A stretch of DNA of 64,000 bases from Chitiniphilus eburneus (GCF_005048205.1 NZ_SUMF01000020.1:1-64000), one strand, 5' to 3'; shown: positions 35,021-44,653, counted from the stretch's first letter. Made by a program: numbers and translations. The notes: generated by a model from the sequence alone, not told the origin.

Positions 35021-35097
35021 GGGTGGTTAGCTCAGTTGGTTAGAGCGCCTGCTTCACACGCAGGAGGTCGGTGGTTCGAATCCACTACTACCCACCA
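35021..35097 (+). tRNA. tRNA-Val (anticodon CAC)
   Basis: 77 nt with encoded CCA. The acceptor GGGTGGT pairs with ACTACCC, D-arm GCTC/GAGC, anticodon arm CCTGC-TTCACAC-GCAGG, T-arm with TTCGAAT. The anticodon CAC reads GTG codons. It follows hupB by 41 bp and may share its transcript. Confidence 0.95.
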
Positions 35098-35175
35098 CAG
35101 CGCTTCAGGCAAGATTCAGTAGTGCGACAGTAGTTGCAATTTTCTGAAAAGCTGCTAAGATCGCTGCTCTTCACC

Positions 35176-35252
35176 GGAGCGGTAGTTCAGTTGGTTAGAA
35201 TACCGGCCTGTCACGCCGGGGGTCGCGGGTTCGAGTCCCGTCCGCTCCGCCA
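35176..35252 (+). tRNA. tRNA-Asp (anticodon GTC)
   Basis: 77 nt with encoded CCA. The acceptor GGAGCGG pairs with CCGCTCC, anticodon arm CCGGC-CTGTCAC-GCCGG, T-arm GCGGG-TTCGAGT-CCCGT. It lies 78 bp after tRNA-Val and before a strong terminator. Confidence 0.95.
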
Positions 35253-35260
35253 GCTTCGAC

Positions 35261-35296
35261 AAAAAAGCCAAGCGCAAGCTTGGCTTTTTTGCTTTT
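35261..35296 (+). terminator. Terminator after the tRNA pair
   Basis: AAAAAAGCCAAGC, loop GCAA, GCTTGGCTTTTTT: a symmetrical hairpin with A and T runs, 8 bp after tRNA-Asp. Confidence 0.92.
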
Positions 35297-35420
35297 CCGC
35301 AAGCCTCATCCCGATATCGCCGCAGTCGCCGTTCATGTTCAGGTCAATGGTTCAACACAGTGCGCCTGCCTTCTGGCATCATGGTCGCCGCCAAAACTTG
35401 GATGTGGAGCGCCTGTTTTC

Positions 35421-37274
35421 ATGTTTGACATAGTCCAAAAAAATAAAACGCTGGTTCAGATTGTCCTCGGGCTGGTCGCCCTGGGCCTGGTAATCGGCGC
35501 GGGGGTGACGGGATACAGCGCCATGGGCGGTGCCGATGGTGCGCTGGTCAAGGTCGACGGAAAGTCCATTACCGAATACGACGTTCAGCAAGCCACCAAT
35601 GGCCAGCCCATCTCCAACGAGATGCGTCCCATGGTGGTCGAGCAGCTCGTTCAGCAGCGCTTGGTCCTGGCCGCCGCCGACAAGCTCCGGCTGAACCCGA
35701 GCACCACGCAATTGCAGCAGGCCATTGCCCAGATCGATGCGTTTCATGAGAACGGCAAGTTCAGCGCCAAGCGTTATCAGGAAATGCTGGCCGCCCAACA
35801 GATGTCGCCGGCAATGTTCGAGCAGCGCGTGCGGGAAAGCATTGCCGCGCGTACCTTGCTGGGCGCCTATAGCGTGACCAACATCGTGCCGCAGACCACC
35901 CTGGCCCGCATGGCCAGGCTGGTTGGCGAACGTCGCGAGGTGCAGGCAACGGTTCTTGCTCCGTCCACTTACGTGGGCCAGGTTGCCGTGAGTGCCGACG
36001 AAATCAAGAAGTACTACGACGGCCATGCCAGCGAGTTCAAAGCCCCCGAAATGGTGCGGGTGGAGTACGTGATGCTGTCGCGCCAGCAGATCGCGGCGCA
36101 GTTGCCGGTCAGCGATGCCGATATCCAGCAATACTTCGAGACGCACCGTGCGGAGCTGCTGGGCGAGCAGCGCGATGTGGCGCACATCCTGTTCGAAGTA
36201 CCCAAGGATGCCAAGCCGGATGCCAAGGCCAAGGTCCGTGCCGAAGCCGAAAAGGTGCTGGCCGAGTTGAAGGCCAACCCCGGCCGCTTCGCCGAGCTGG
36301 CCAAGCAGTACTCCAAGGACCCCGGCTCGGCCGCCAACGGTGGTGAACTTGGTGTGTTCGGTGCGGATGCTTCGCTGGTGCCGCCGTTCAAGGAGGCCAT
36401 GTTCAAGCTGCCGAAGGGCCAGTTGAGCGACCTGGTGGAAACCCAGTTCGGCTTCCACATCATTCGTGTGAACGATATCCAGGCCAAGTCCACCTTCGAA
36501 CAGGTGAAGCCGCAGATCGTCGCCAAGTTGCAGGGTGAGAAGGCGGAGTCGCAATACCGCAGCCAGGCCCAGGCATTCAGCGAACTGGTCTATCAGAAGG
36601 CGGACAGCCTGAAACCCGCGGCGGACGAGTTCAAGCTGCCGGTCCAGCAAAGCGGCTGGATTACCCGCCAGGGTGCCCAGGATGCGCAACTGAACAACCC
36701 CAAGCTGGCCGAGGCGGTGTTCAGCGACGATGTCCTCAAGGGCAAGCACAACTCCGAAGCGGTGGAAGTGGCACCGGATGTCCTGGTTTCGGCCCGGATT
36801 CTGGAACACAAGCCTGCGCAACAGACGCCGCTGGAAACGGTGCGCGGCGATATCGAACAGCGCCTGAAGCTGGAAAAGGCCACCAAGCTGGCCGCCGAAG
36901 CCGGTGCCAAGCAACTGGCGGCATTGCAGGCTGGCCAGGCTGTGGAACTGCCGTGGCAACCTTCGCGGCCTGTCGCTCGCCTGGGCGAACAAGGGATCGA
37001 CTCCGCGACGCTGGGCGCGATCTTCCATGCCCCGGCCGGTAAGTTGCCCGCCTACGTGGGCAAGGATGTTCCCGGCGCGGGCTATGTGATCTACAAGGTC
37101 GTGGCTGAAATCCCGGCTCCGCCCGTGAGCGACGAAATGGCCCTGCGCATGCGCCAGGACGTGGCGCGGACCTATGGTCAGGTCGAAGTGGCGAAATACA
37201 TCGACGATCTGAAGAAGAGTTTCAAGGTGGAGTACCGGAAGGCACCGGCAGACGCCGGCAACCCGGTGGAGTAA
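35421..37274 (+). CDS. ppiD: PpiD-like periplasmic folding chaperone
   Basis: A 617-residue protein. I start at ATG 35421 (MFDIVQKNKTLVQIVLGLVALGL): the conserved PpiD N-terminus with one membrane anchor at about 11-34. A SurA-type N-terminal chaperone region follows (SITEYDVQQA, then LVQQRLVLAAADKL). The parvulin rotamase domain is at about 250-350 (DVAHILFEVPKDAKPD, LAKQYSKDPGSAANGGELG, FGFHIIRV). The helical C-terminal part is typical. It is anchored in the inner membrane and helps secreted proteins fold near the Sec translocon. Independent of the tRNA transcript because of the terminator upstream. Confidence 0.95.
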   Translation: MFDIVQKNKTLVQIVLGLVALGLVIGAGVTGYSAMGGADGALVKVDGKSITEYDVQQATNGQPISNEMRPMVVEQLVQQRLVLAAADKLRLNPSTTQLQQAIAQIDAFHENGKFSAKRYQEMLAAQQMSPAMFEQRVRESIAARTLLGAYSVTNIVPQTTLARMARLVGERREVQATVLAPSTYVGQVAVSADEIKKYYDGHASEFKAPEMVRVEYVMLSRQQIAAQLPVSDADIQQYFETHRAELLGEQRDVAHILFEVPKDAKPDAKAKVRAEAEKVLAELKANPGRFAELAKQYSKDPGSAANGGELGVFGADASLVPPFKEAMFKLPKGQLSDLVETQFGFHIIRVNDIQAKSTFEQVKPQIVAKLQGEKAESQYRSQAQAFSELVYQKADSLKPAADEFKLPVQQSGWITRQGAQDAQLNNPKLAEAVFSDDVLKGKHNSEAVEVAPDVLVSARILEHKPAQQTPLETVRGDIEQRLKLEKATKLAAEAGAKQLAALQAGQAVELPWQPSRPVARLGEQGIDSATLGAIFHAPAGKLPAYVGKDVPGAGYVIYKVVAEIPAPPVSDEMALRMRQDVARTYGQVEVAKYIDDLKKSFKVEYRKAPADAGNPVE

Positions 37275-37277
37275 AGG

Positions 37278-37305
37278 AAAAACGGCGGAAACCCCGCCGT
37301 TTTTT
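37278..37305 (+). terminator. Terminator after ppiD
   Basis: AAAAACGGCGG, loop AAACC, CCGCCGTTTTTT immediately after the ppiD stop. Confidence 0.9.
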
Positions 37306-37404
37306 ATTGGCGACAGGCGGGATTGAATTTCTGGCGGGGGACGCCGATATTCCGGGTGTAAGCAAGTTTTCGCGCAGTACGGTTCCACTCAAGGAGGGCA
37401 GGCC

Positions 37405-37614
37405 ATGTTGAAGACTTACGATATGTCTTCGGGGAGCGCAGAAGCGCTCGAAGCGCCCGCAACCACCAGGAAGCAGGCGGTATCGTGTCCCCGGGAGGCA
37501 CAACCCGGGCGGTTGCGCCCTGAACTGCAACTGCGCTTATTGACGGTCGCGGAAGCTGAAGCGAGCCGTCGCGAAATCCAATTCCACCAACCGGAAGTAC
37601 CGCATTTCATCTAG
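37405..37614 (+). CDS. Small hypothetical protein
   Basis: A 69-residue ORF with an excellent ribosome-binding site (AAGGAGG, 9 bp before the ATG). The composition is polar with Arg/Glu/Gln-rich helical stretches (RPELQLRLLTVAEAEASRR). No family recognised, no membrane segment. It overlaps the 3' end of the convergent enoyl-CoA hydratase gene by 4 bp. The translation signal is the main support. Confidence 0.4.
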   Translation: MLKTYDMSSGSAEALEAPATTRKQAVSCPREAQPGRLRPELQLRLLTVAEAEASRREIQFHQPEVPHFI

Positions 37615-38405
37615 TCGGCTTCGTGCCAGCGAGGAGGGCGTCCAGCCACATGGGCTGCGACGCCCTCTTGCGCTTCCGCCCTTGCTCTCAGGTGGGCGAT
37701 ACGATGCGCGATATCCGACAGCAGCGCGTCGTCGATCGGCCGGTGTTCGATGGCCGCCACCAATCGCTTGGCCGCCAGCATGGCCCGTGGGCCGTTCTGC
37801 ACAATCGCATCCAGCCAGCGCGTCACCCACTGTTCTAGTTCCGCCTCGGTCTCGGCCACTTCGTGGATCAACCCCAGCGCATGCGCACGGCGGCAGTCGA
37901 TCGGTTCCGCGGTGAGAAAGTAGCGCCGGGCGCCGGACACCCCGATCTTCGACTGGATGTAGGGCGCGGTCACGGCGGGCACCAACCCGAGCCGCACTTC
38001 CGAAAGCTGGAAATAAGCGTCCTGGTGAGCGACGACCAGATCGCAACAGGCGATCAGCCCCAGCCCCATGCCGAAGGCCGGACCCTGGACGCGGGCAATG
38101 GTGGGGACGGGAAAGCGGTCCAGCAATTGCATCAGGCGCGACAGCGTCAGGGCCTCTTCGAAGTTGCGGTGCTGGTCATGGCTCGACGCACGCAGCAGCC
38201 ACTGGTAATCCAGCCCCGCACAGAAATGCCGACCCGTCGCGGACAGGATCAGCGCGCGCAGATCGCTATTCTGGGACAGGCCGGCCAGGCAGGCGGTCAG
38301 TTCGGCGATCATCACATCGTCGAACGCATTGCAGGCCGTGGGGCGATCCAGCGTGATCCTGGCGATATGATCGTCGCCAATTGCGTATTGCAAGGTATCG
38401 CTCAC
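37611..38405 (-). CDS. Enoyl-CoA hydratase/isomerase family protein
   Basis: A 264-residue crotonase-fold protein. I start at the GTG at 38405 (AAGGAGC upstream); the frame is open far upstream but that extension is low-complexity and overlaps the next gene's strand. The fold signature is present: ITLDRPTACNAFDDVM, LRALILSATGRHFCAGLDYQW (oxyanion-hole region, shown in part) and RVQGPAFGMGLGLIACCDLVVA. The Glu pair of true hydratases is not clear, since AFGMGLGLIACCD has Gly where one acidic residue would be, so it may be an isomerase or a different crotonase. Likely acyl-CoA metabolism. Confidence 0.85.
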   Translation of the reverse strand: MSDTLQYAIGDDHIARITLDRPTACNAFDDVMIAELTACLAGLSQNSDLRALILSATGRHFCAGLDYQWLLRASSHDQHRNFEEALTLSRLMQLLDRFPVPTIARVQGPAFGMGLGLIACCDLVVAHQDAYFQLSEVRLGLVPAVTAPYIQSKIGVSGARRYFLTAEPIDCRRAHALGLIHEVAETEAELEQWVTRWLDAIVQNGPRAMLAAKRLVAAIEHRPIDDALLSDIAHRIAHLRARAEAQEGVAAHVAGRPPRWHEAD

Positions 38406-38624
38406 GCGGGCTCCTTGTTCGTGTTCCGGTTTTCCATCCGCCCCGCATCCGGTGGTGATCCGGATATCGGGGTTCCCGTTTGCGGGCCTGCCACTGGCGC
38501 GTGGATGGCTCCGAGGCGCGCTTCCCGATTTAGCCGAGTGCCGGGCCGACTGCCAAGCTTCTTCTGGTCTGCCGTGATAAAGTGCGGCCTCTGTCTGTTG
38601 TTCAGATTTTCCTGATTCAGCCCC

Positions 38625-39449
38625 ATGACCCATTTTGCGCGCGCTTTGCTGTCCGGCTTGTCGCTGCTGCTTGCCATACCCGCTGTTGCCGATCCGATCT
38701 CGTTTGCCGGCCCGGGGCGCACGCTGCGTGGCGAGTACTTCGCACCGAGGGAAAGCGCGCACGGTGCCCCCGCGGTGGTGCTGATGCATGGCTGCGAAGG
38801 CATGTGGCGCCGTGGTCAACTGGCACCGCGCTATGCACACATGGCCGGATTGTTTCAGGAACTCGGATACGCGGTGCTGATTCCGGACAGTTATGGTCCG
38901 CGTGGCGTGCGTGAACAATGCACGGTCGCGCCGCAGCGGCAGAAGGTCACCGCGGCACGGCGCGCCGACGATGCACAATGGGCGATTGCCTGGTTGCGTA
39001 CGCGTTTGCAGGTGGACGCGGCACGGATCGGCGCGGTGGGGTGGTCGCAAGGTGGCTCGGCGGTGCTGACGCTGGCCGGCCGTCAGACGGAAGGGCTGGA
39101 AGTGGCTGCGGTGTTCTATCCCGATTGCTCCAGCCTTGCCCGCCAGCAGCGTTACCATGCCCGTGTTCCCGCTCTGGTGTTGATGGGAGAGTCGGACGAC
39201 TGGAGCCTGATCGAACCATGCCGTGCGCTGGTGGAACGGGACGAACAGAAATCGCTGCATCTGGTCGGCTATCCGCTGACCTACCAGGATTTCGATGTGC
39301 TGGGGGCCGAGTTGCATGTCCGGCGCGGCATTCCGGCCGGGCGCTACCCGCATCAGGGCGTGACGGTGGGGCCGAACCCCGAGGCCGCCGCCGATGCCTA
39401 TCGCCGGTTGTTCAAGTGGTTTTCGCGCTGGCTGGAACCCGAGGCATGA
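38625..39449 (+). CDS. Secreted dienelactone-hydrolase-like alpha/beta hydrolase
   Basis: A 274-residue precursor with a signal peptide (MTHFARALLSGLSLLLAIPAVA). The alpha/beta-hydrolase core has the oxyanion strand VVLMHGCEG, the nucleophile elbow GWSQGG (Ser at about 146; in cytosolic dienelactone hydrolases this is Cys), an Asp near LMGESDDW and a His in YPHQGV. Probably a periplasmic hydrolase of small esters. Substrate unknown. Stands alone, divergent from the hydratase gene. Confidence 0.75.
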   Translation: MTHFARALLSGLSLLLAIPAVADPISFAGPGRTLRGEYFAPRESAHGAPAVVLMHGCEGMWRRGQLAPRYAHMAGLFQELGYAVLIPDSYGPRGVREQCTVAPQRQKVTAARRADDAQWAIAWLRTRLQVDAARIGAVGWSQGGSAVLTLAGRQTEGLEVAAVFYPDCSSLARQQRYHARVPALVLMGESDDWSLIEPCRALVERDEQKSLHLVGYPLTYQDFDVLGAELHVRRGIPAGRYPHQGVTVGPNPEAAADAYRRLFKWFSRWLEPEA

Positions 39450-39519
39450 TTTGTTCGGGCCTGGTCAGGCGGCGTATATTGTGCAACGCACAACGTGCAG
39501 TCCCAGCCAGGAGAAAACG

Positions 39520-39936
39520 GTGTCCTATACCTTTGAAGAACTGTATGTGGGCCTGAAGGCCGAATACCGCAAAACCGTCACCGAAACCGATGTGGTGCTG
39601 TTCGCCGGGCTGACCGGCGACAACAACCCGATGCACATCGATGAGGAGTTCGCCTCCGCCACCCGGTTTGGCGGGCGCATCATCCACGGTATGCTGACTT
39701 CCGCCCTGTTGTCGTCGGTGATCGGCATGAAGCTGCCCGGACCGGGTTGCATCTACATGGGTCAGAACCTGCGCTTCCTGAAGCCGGTCAAGATCGGCGA
39801 CACCGTGACCGCGCTGGCCGAAGTCATCGAACTCATTCCCGAAAAACAGCGCGTCCGGCTGGGCACCTATTGCCTGGTGCGTGGCGAGAAGGTGCTCGAC
39901 GGCGATGCCCTGGTCTGGGTGCCGCGCCAGGGCTGA
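39520..39936 (+). CDS. MaoC-like (R)-specific enoyl-CoA hydratase
   Basis: A 138-residue hot-dog-fold protein. I start at the GTG at 39520 (CAGGAG upstream). The hydratase 2 motif with its Asp and His is present: LTGDNNPMHIDEEFA followed by GGRIIHGML. This is the PhaJ/MaoC type that hydrates trans-2-enoyl-CoA to (R)-3-hydroxyacyl-CoA, feeding polyhydroxyalkanoate or fatty-acid metabolism. The length fits single-domain PhaJ. 70 bp after the hydrolase gene. Confidence 0.85.
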   Translation: MSYTFEELYVGLKAEYRKTVTETDVVLFAGLTGDNNPMHIDEEFASATRFGGRIIHGMLTSALLSSVIGMKLPGPGCIYMGQNLRFLKPVKIGDTVTALAEVIELIPEKQRVRLGTYCLVRGEKVLDGDALVWVPRQG

Positions 39937-40024
39937 TTTGCCGGTGCTGCACAGACAAGGGCCAGCCGCGAGCAGTGGCTGGCTTTGCTCTACAATGCAG
40001 TACTTTGTCACGAGGAAAGTCACG

Positions 40025-40927
40025 ATGCAGACCTTGTCCGCATTCGATTCGCGCCTGGCCGATGTTGCCGGTGTGTCCGTAGCCAATTCCACCGAAATCC
40101 ATGGCGGCGACGGGGCGGGCCTGCCCATGCTGGTCGTGGAGAACGCCTTGGGCCGTGCCGAGCTGACGCTGCAGGGGGCCCACCTGACTTCGTTCGTGCC
40201 GGCTGGCGGTCATGATCTGTTGTGGCTGTCGCCCAAGGCGACGTTCGTTCCCGGCAAGGCGGTGCGTGGTGGCATTCCGCTGTGCCTGCCTTGGTTCGGT
40301 GGTCACCCCGAAGGCAAGCCGGCCCACGGCTTCGCCCGCAACCACACCTGGACGCTGGTTGGCGCCGAGGCGCTGGCTGATGGCACCACCCGTGTCACGC
40401 TGGAGTTGCTGCCCAGTGATGCCACGCGCGCGCTGTGGCCCGACGATTTCGTCGCCCGCCTAGCCGTGACCGTGGGGGGCTCGCTCACCCTGGCGTTGCG
40501 GTTCGAGCACCGTGGCGACCATGAAGTGCCGTTTTCCAGCGCCTTTCATACCTATTTTGCTGTGCCCGACGTGGCGCAGGCGGATATCGAAGGGCTCGAC
40601 GGCTGCACCTTCATCAACACCGTCGGTGGCGCCAACACCCGGCAACCGCAGCAAGGCACGCTGCGCCTGGATGGCCCGACCGACCGCGTCTATCTCGACG
40701 TGCCGGCGGTGCAGGCCATCCGTACCGCGCAAGGCACCACCAGGATCGAGAGCGATACCCGCAGCGCGGTGGTCTGGAATCCGGCCGAATTCGCGCTCAA
40801 CATCGCCGATGTCGGCGATGCCTACCGCCACTTTGTCTGCGTGGAGCGCGGCGATGTGTTCGACGACGCGCGCCCGTTGGCCGCCGGTGGTGTCTACGAA
40901 AAATGGCTGACGCTGTCGCTGGCGTGA
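40025..40927 (+). CDS. D-hexose-6-phosphate epimerase (YeaD type)
   Basis: A 300-residue aldose-1-epimerase-fold protein. Typical segments are GAHLTSFVPAGG, LLWLSPKATFVPGKAVRGGI, PWFGGHP and HGFARNHTW, with the catalytic His in the HGFAR motif, and the acidic residue expected in the later FALNIADVGD/VVWNP region. It interconverts anomers of glucose-6-phosphate-like sugars. Full length. The ATG at 40025 follows a weak ribosome-binding site. Confidence 0.9.
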   Translation: MQTLSAFDSRLADVAGVSVANSTEIHGGDGAGLPMLVVENALGRAELTLQGAHLTSFVPAGGHDLLWLSPKATFVPGKAVRGGIPLCLPWFGGHPEGKPAHGFARNHTWTLVGAEALADGTTRVTLELLPSDATRALWPDDFVARLAVTVGGSLTLALRFEHRGDHEVPFSSAFHTYFAVPDVAQADIEGLDGCTFINTVGGANTRQPQQGTLRLDGPTDRVYLDVPAVQAIRTAQGTTRIESDTRSAVVWNPAEFALNIADVGDAYRHFVCVERGDVFDDARPLAAGGVYEKWLTLSLA

Positions 40928-40949
40928 TCTGGCCCTGCCTGACCAGGAA

Positions 40950-40978
40950 CGCCCGGCATCGGCCGGGCGTTTTCGTTT
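40950..40978 (+). terminator. Terminator after the epimerase gene
   Basis: CGCCCGGC, loop ATC, GGCCGGGCG with TTTTCGTTT tail, between the epimerase gene and ubiD. Confidence 0.8.
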
Positions 40979-41017
40979 GCCGGTTACAATGACGGCTTCC
41001 CTCTTCAGAATCCCGCA

Positions 41018-42541
41018 ATGAAATATCGTGATCTGCGCGATTTCTGCGCACAACTGGAAGCCCAGGGCGAATTGAAGCGTATCGCGGCGCCGGTATCGCC
41101 TGTCCTGGAAATGACCGAAATCTGCGATCGCACTCTGCGCGCGCAAGGGCCGGCCCTGCTGTTCGAGAATGTCCCCGGTCACAGCATGCCGGTCCTGGGC
41201 AATCTGTTCGGTACGCCCCGGCGCGTGGCACTGGGAATGGGCGCCAGCGGGACCGAAGCGTTGCGCGAGATCGGCCGGACGCTGGCCTACCTGAAGGAGC
41301 CCGAGCCGCCGCGCGGCCTGAAGGATGCCTGGGACAAGCTGCCGTTGCTGAAGCAGGTGCTGAGCATGTCGCCCAAGATAGTCCGCAACGGGCCTTGTCA
41401 GCAGCGGGTGAGCGAAGGCGCCGACGTGGACCTGGGGCGCATCCCGGTGCAGCATTGCTGGCCGGGCGATGTGGCGCCGCTGATCACCTGGGGCCTGGTG
41501 GTCACGCGCGGGCCGCACAAGAAGCGCCAGAACCTGGGGATTTATCGCCAGCAGGTGATCGGTCGCCACCAGGTCATCATGCGCTGGCTGGCGCATCGCG
41601 GTGGCGCGCTCGATTTTCGCGAGCATGCGGCACGGCACCCGGGCCAGCCGTTCCCCATCGCGGTGGTGCTCGGTTGCGATCCCGCCACCATCCTGGGCGC
41701 GGTCACACCGGTGCCCGACAGCCTTTCCGAATACCAGTTCGCCGGGCTGCTGCGTGGTGGCAAGACCGAACTGACCCGCTGCATCGGCAACGACCTGGAG
41801 GTTCCCGCCACTGCCGAAATGGTGCTGGAAGGCGCCATCAAACCCTGCGAGCCCGGTTACGAAGGCGTCTCCGAGCATGGCATACCGCTGAAGGAAATCG
41901 GCGGCTACCTGCATGCGCTGGAAGGCCCGTATGGCGACCACACCGGTTACTACAACGAGCAGGACTGGTTCCCGGTATTCGAGATCGACCGCATCACCCA
42001 GCGCGACGATGCGATCTATCACAGCACCTACACCGGCAAGCCCCCGGATGAGCCGGCGATGCTGGGCGTGGCGCTGAACGAAGTATTCGTGCCCATCCTG
42101 CAAAAGCAGTTTCCCGAAATCGTCGACTTCTACCTGCCCGCCGAAGGGTGCAGCTATCGCATGGCCGTCGTCTCGATCCGCAAGCAGTACCCGGGTCATG
42201 CCAAGCGGGTGTTGTTCGGGGTGTGGTCGTTCCTGCGGCAGTTCATGTACACCAAGTTCATCGTCGTGGTGGACGAGGATGTGGATACGCGCTCGTGGCA
42301 GGAGGTGATCTGGGCCATCACCACGCGCATGGACCCGGTCCGCGATACCGTGCTGGTGGAAAACACGCCCATCGATTACCTGGATTTCGCCAGCCCGGTG
42401 TCCGGCCTGGGCGGCAAGATGGGCCTGGATGCCACCAACAAATGGCCGGGTGAAACCGCCCGCGAGTGGGGCAGGGTGATCGAGCGCGATCCGGCGGTGG
42501 TGGCGCGGGTGGACGCCATCTGGCAGGAACTGGGCATTTGA
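41018..42541 (+). CDS. ubiD: 3-octaprenyl-4-hydroxybenzoate decarboxylase UbiD
   Basis: A 507-residue protein with full UbiD length. It starts [21 protein letters not shown], the family N-terminus, given here over 20 residues only in part by name. The prenylated-FMN binding region has [16 protein letters not shown], and the ERE-type catalytic set is in the region of [20 protein letters not shown] with Glu and Arg. It decarboxylates the ubiquinone precursor using prenylated FMN made by UbiX, whose gene is not in the window. A DUF1992 gene follows 45 bp later. Confidence 0.95.
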   Translation: MKYRDLRDFCAQLEAQGELKRIAAPVSPVLEMTEICDRTLRAQGPALLFENVPGHSMPVLGNLFGTPRRVALGMGASGTEALREIGRTLAYLKEPEPPRGLKDAWDKLPLLKQVLSMSPKIVRNGPCQQRVSEGADVDLGRIPVQHCWPGDVAPLITWGLVVTRGPHKKRQNLGIYRQQVIGRHQVIMRWLAHRGGALDFREHAARHPGQPFPIAVVLGCDPATILGAVTPVPDSLSEYQFAGLLRGGKTELTRCIGNDLEVPATAEMVLEGAIKPCEPGYEGVSEHGIPLKEIGGYLHALEGPYGDHTGYYNEQDWFPVFEIDRITQRDDAIYHSTYTGKPPDEPAMLGVALNEVFVPILQKQFPEIVDFYLPAEGCSYRMAVVSIRKQYPGHAKRVLFGVWSFLRQFMYTKFIVVVDEDVDTRSWQEVIWAITTRMDPVRDTVLVENTPIDYLDFASPVSGLGGKMGLDATNKWPGETAREWGRVIERDPAVVARVDAIWQELGI

Positions 42542-42586
42542 CGCGGGTTGTCCGGTCTACCGGGCAGCGCGATCGAGGAGAACGGC

Positions 42587-42958
42587 ATGTGGTGGCTCAA
42601 CGAACTGGCGGAACGGCGGATCGCCGAGGCGCGCGACGCCGGCGAGCTGGACAACCTTCCCGGCAGCGGGCACCCGTTGCCGGCCGAGGATATCGACCCG
42701 CTGGTGCCCGAACATCAGCGCATGGCGTATCGCGTGCTGAAGAATGCCGGCTACCTGCCGCCCGAACTGGAACTGCACGCCCAGGCCGTGGAACTGGCGG
42801 TGCAACTGGCCGCGGCGGGCGAGGAGGCCGCGATGCTGCGGCAGCGCTTGGCGCGTATCAATGCGCTGCTCCAGCACTCCGGGCATCCTGCACTGGTGGT
42901 TCCGCCGGATTACGTCGAGCGCAGCCTGACCAAACTTGGCTGCCATCCGGCGCATTGA
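42587..42958 (+). CDS. DUF1992 (DnaJ-C28-like) protein
   Basis: A 123-residue protein starting at ATG 42587 (GAGGAG upstream). The conserved core LAERRIAEARDAGELDNLPG followed by GHPLPAEDIDPLVPEHQRMAYRVLKNAGYLPPELEL is the DUF1992 domain shared with the eukaryotic DNAJC28. Function unknown. The second half is helical (AAGEEAAMLRQRLARINALLQ). Probably co-transcribed with ubiD. Confidence 0.85.
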   Translation: MWWLNELAERRIAEARDAGELDNLPGSGHPLPAEDIDPLVPEHQRMAYRVLKNAGYLPPELELHAQAVELAVQLAAAGEEAAMLRQRLARINALLQHSGHPALVVPPDYVERSLTKLGCHPAH

Positions 42959-43098
42959 TTACAAGTTGCCTGACAGCAGGCTATTCTTCGGAATTGTGAG
43001 ACCCCGCCCGGGCCCCCAGAAAAAACAGCCTGAACGTACTCGCCCCCTGATCAGAACGGGGCAAAGCGCGACGCTCGATAAGGCCATAAGGACAACGC

Positions 43099-43941
43099 AT
43101 GCTGCAACCACCCACTCGAGAATTCGCCTTCACCGAGCAGGATTTCGACAAGATCCGCAAGATGATCTACGACTATGCCGGCATCGCCTTGTCGCCCACC
43201 AAGCACGACATGGTCTATGGCCGGCTGGCCAAGCGCCTGCGCGCATTGAATCTCAAGACATTCAACGATTACCTGCACGTGCTGGAGCGCGGCGACCAGA
43301 AGGAATTCGAGCTGTTCACCAATTCGCTGACGACCAATCTCACATCGTTCTTCCGCGAATCGCATCACTTCCCCATCCTGGCCGACCACCTCAAGGCCAG
43401 CCGTGGCGCCGGCACGCTGAACCTGTGGTGTTCCGCCTCCAGTACCGGCGAAGAACCCTACAGCATGGCGATCACGGCGTGCGAGACCTTCGATTCCTTG
43501 CGCCCGCCGGTCAAGATCATCGCCACCGACCTGGACACCAACGTGCTGGATCAGGCGCGTGCCGGCATCTATGCGGGCGAAGAGGTGCAAAAGCTCGACC
43601 CCAATCGCGTGCGACGCTTTTTCGAGCGCCTGCCCGATGGCCGTTATCTGGTGAAGCAGGAAGTACGCGACATGATCGTCTATCGCCGCCTCAACCTGGT
43701 GGAACCCAACTGGATGATCCGTGGGCCCTTCGATGCGATCTTCTGCCGCAACGTGATGATCTATTTCGACAAGACGACGCAGCTCAAGATACTGCAACGC
43801 TTCGCGCCCTTGATGAAGCAGGAAGGGTTGCTGTTCGTCGGGCACTCCGAGAACCTGTACCACGCGGCCGATCTGTTCAAGCTGCGCGGCAAGACCGTCT
43901 ACGAACTGGCGCGGGTGGTGCCGCATCCTCCCGGACGCTGA
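43099..43941 (+). CDS. cheR: Chemotaxis protein methyltransferase CheR
   Basis: A 280-residue protein. The N-terminal helical domain (residues 1-75, FDKIRKMIYDYAGIAL) is followed by the SAM-dependent methyltransferase domain: SFFRESHHFP, LWCSASSTGEEPYSMAI (SAM site), IIATDLDTNVLDQAR and FDAIFCRNVMIYFD. It methylates glutamates on chemoreceptors. No other che genes adjoin it. A terminator follows directly. Confidence 0.95.
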   Translation: MLQPPTREFAFTEQDFDKIRKMIYDYAGIALSPTKHDMVYGRLAKRLRALNLKTFNDYLHVLERGDQKEFELFTNSLTTNLTSFFRESHHFPILADHLKASRGAGTLNLWCSASSTGEEPYSMAITACETFDSLRPPVKIIATDLDTNVLDQARAGIYAGEEVQKLDPNRVRRFFERLPDGRYLVKQEVRDMIVYRRLNLVEPNWMIRGPFDAIFCRNVMIYFDKTTQLKILQRFAPLMKQEGLLFVGHSENLYHAADLFKLRGKTVYELARVVPHPPGR

Positions 43942-43950
43942 ACGCGTAAA

Positions 43951-43983
43951 AAAACGGCGGGCATTGCCCGCCGTTTCGTTTTC
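43951..43983. terminator. Bidirectional terminator between cheR and the DJ-1 gene
   Basis: AAAACGGCGGGC, loop ATT, GCCCGCCGTTTCGTTTT, placed between two convergent genes and usable on both strands. Confidence 0.85.
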
Positions 43984-43991
43984 GGTGTCGA

Positions 43992-44543
43992 TCAGACATA
44001 CAGCATTGCGCGGCCCACCTTCAGCGCGGCTTCCTCGCCCGCCAGTTGCCGGGCCAGTTCCAGTGCGAACAACCCCGCGGTGGCCGGACCACGGCCCGTG
44101 GTGAACTGCCCATCCTGTACCACGTTGTAGCCCGCATATTCGGCGCCACCTGCGCGCAGTTTTTCCTCGTATCCCGGAAAGCAGGTTGCCTTGCGGCCTT
44201 CCAGCACGCCGGCGCGTGACAGTACCGATGGCGCGGCGCAGATCGCGGCCACGTGCTTGCCGGCGCTCTGGTGGGCGCGCAGTCGGGTGGTGATGCCGGG
44301 ATGGGCGGCCAGCGCTTCGGCACCGGGGCCACCCGGCAGCACGATGGCGTCGGCCAACTGGCCTTCCACCGCGGCGAAAGCCCGGTCCGCCTGCACGACC
44401 ACGTCGTGTGCGCCGGTGACGGAAAGCTGATCGTCCAGGGCGACCAGCAGCGTTTCGACACCGGCGCGGCGCAATACATCGACGATGGTCAGCGCTTCCA
44501 CTTCCTCGAAGCCGGGGGCGAGATAGACATGGGCCAAGGGCAT
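43992..44543 (-). CDS. DJ-1/PfpI family protein (YajL type)
   Basis: A 183-residue protein of the DJ-1 superfamily. The nucleophilic Cys is in AAICAAPSVL (about residue 106), with the Glu of the triad in PGFEEVEA and PGGPGAEAL following. The length and AICAAP motif match YajL/ThiJ, linked to protection of proteins from carbonyl and oxidative stress. Stands between cheR and an MFS exporter; the latter is on the same strand 110 bp upstream. Confidence 0.9.
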   Translation of the reverse strand: MPLAHVYLAPGFEEVEALTIVDVLRRAGVETLLVALDDQLSVTGAHDVVVQADRAFAAVEGQLADAIVLPGGPGAEALAAHPGITTRLRAHQSAGKHVAAICAAPSVLSRAGVLEGRKATCFPGYEEKLRAGGAEYAGYNVVQDGQFTTGRGPATAGLFALELARQLAGEEAALKVGRAMLYV

Positions 44544-44653
44544 GATGTTTTCCTCAGGTCAGTTGAATTGGTGGCGAGGCCGAAAGGCCCCGCCCGCGGG
44601 TGGGGCGATCTTCGTTTTCGGGGCGGCGGATTGTGGTCCTGGGGTGACACTCC

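Noticed and set aside
37611-39353. The enoyl-CoA hydratase frame read as a 580-residue protein
   Set aside because: The N-terminal 316 residues are antisense to the hydrolase gene and low-complexity; the GTG at 38405 has a ribosome-binding site and gives a normal-length crotonase.
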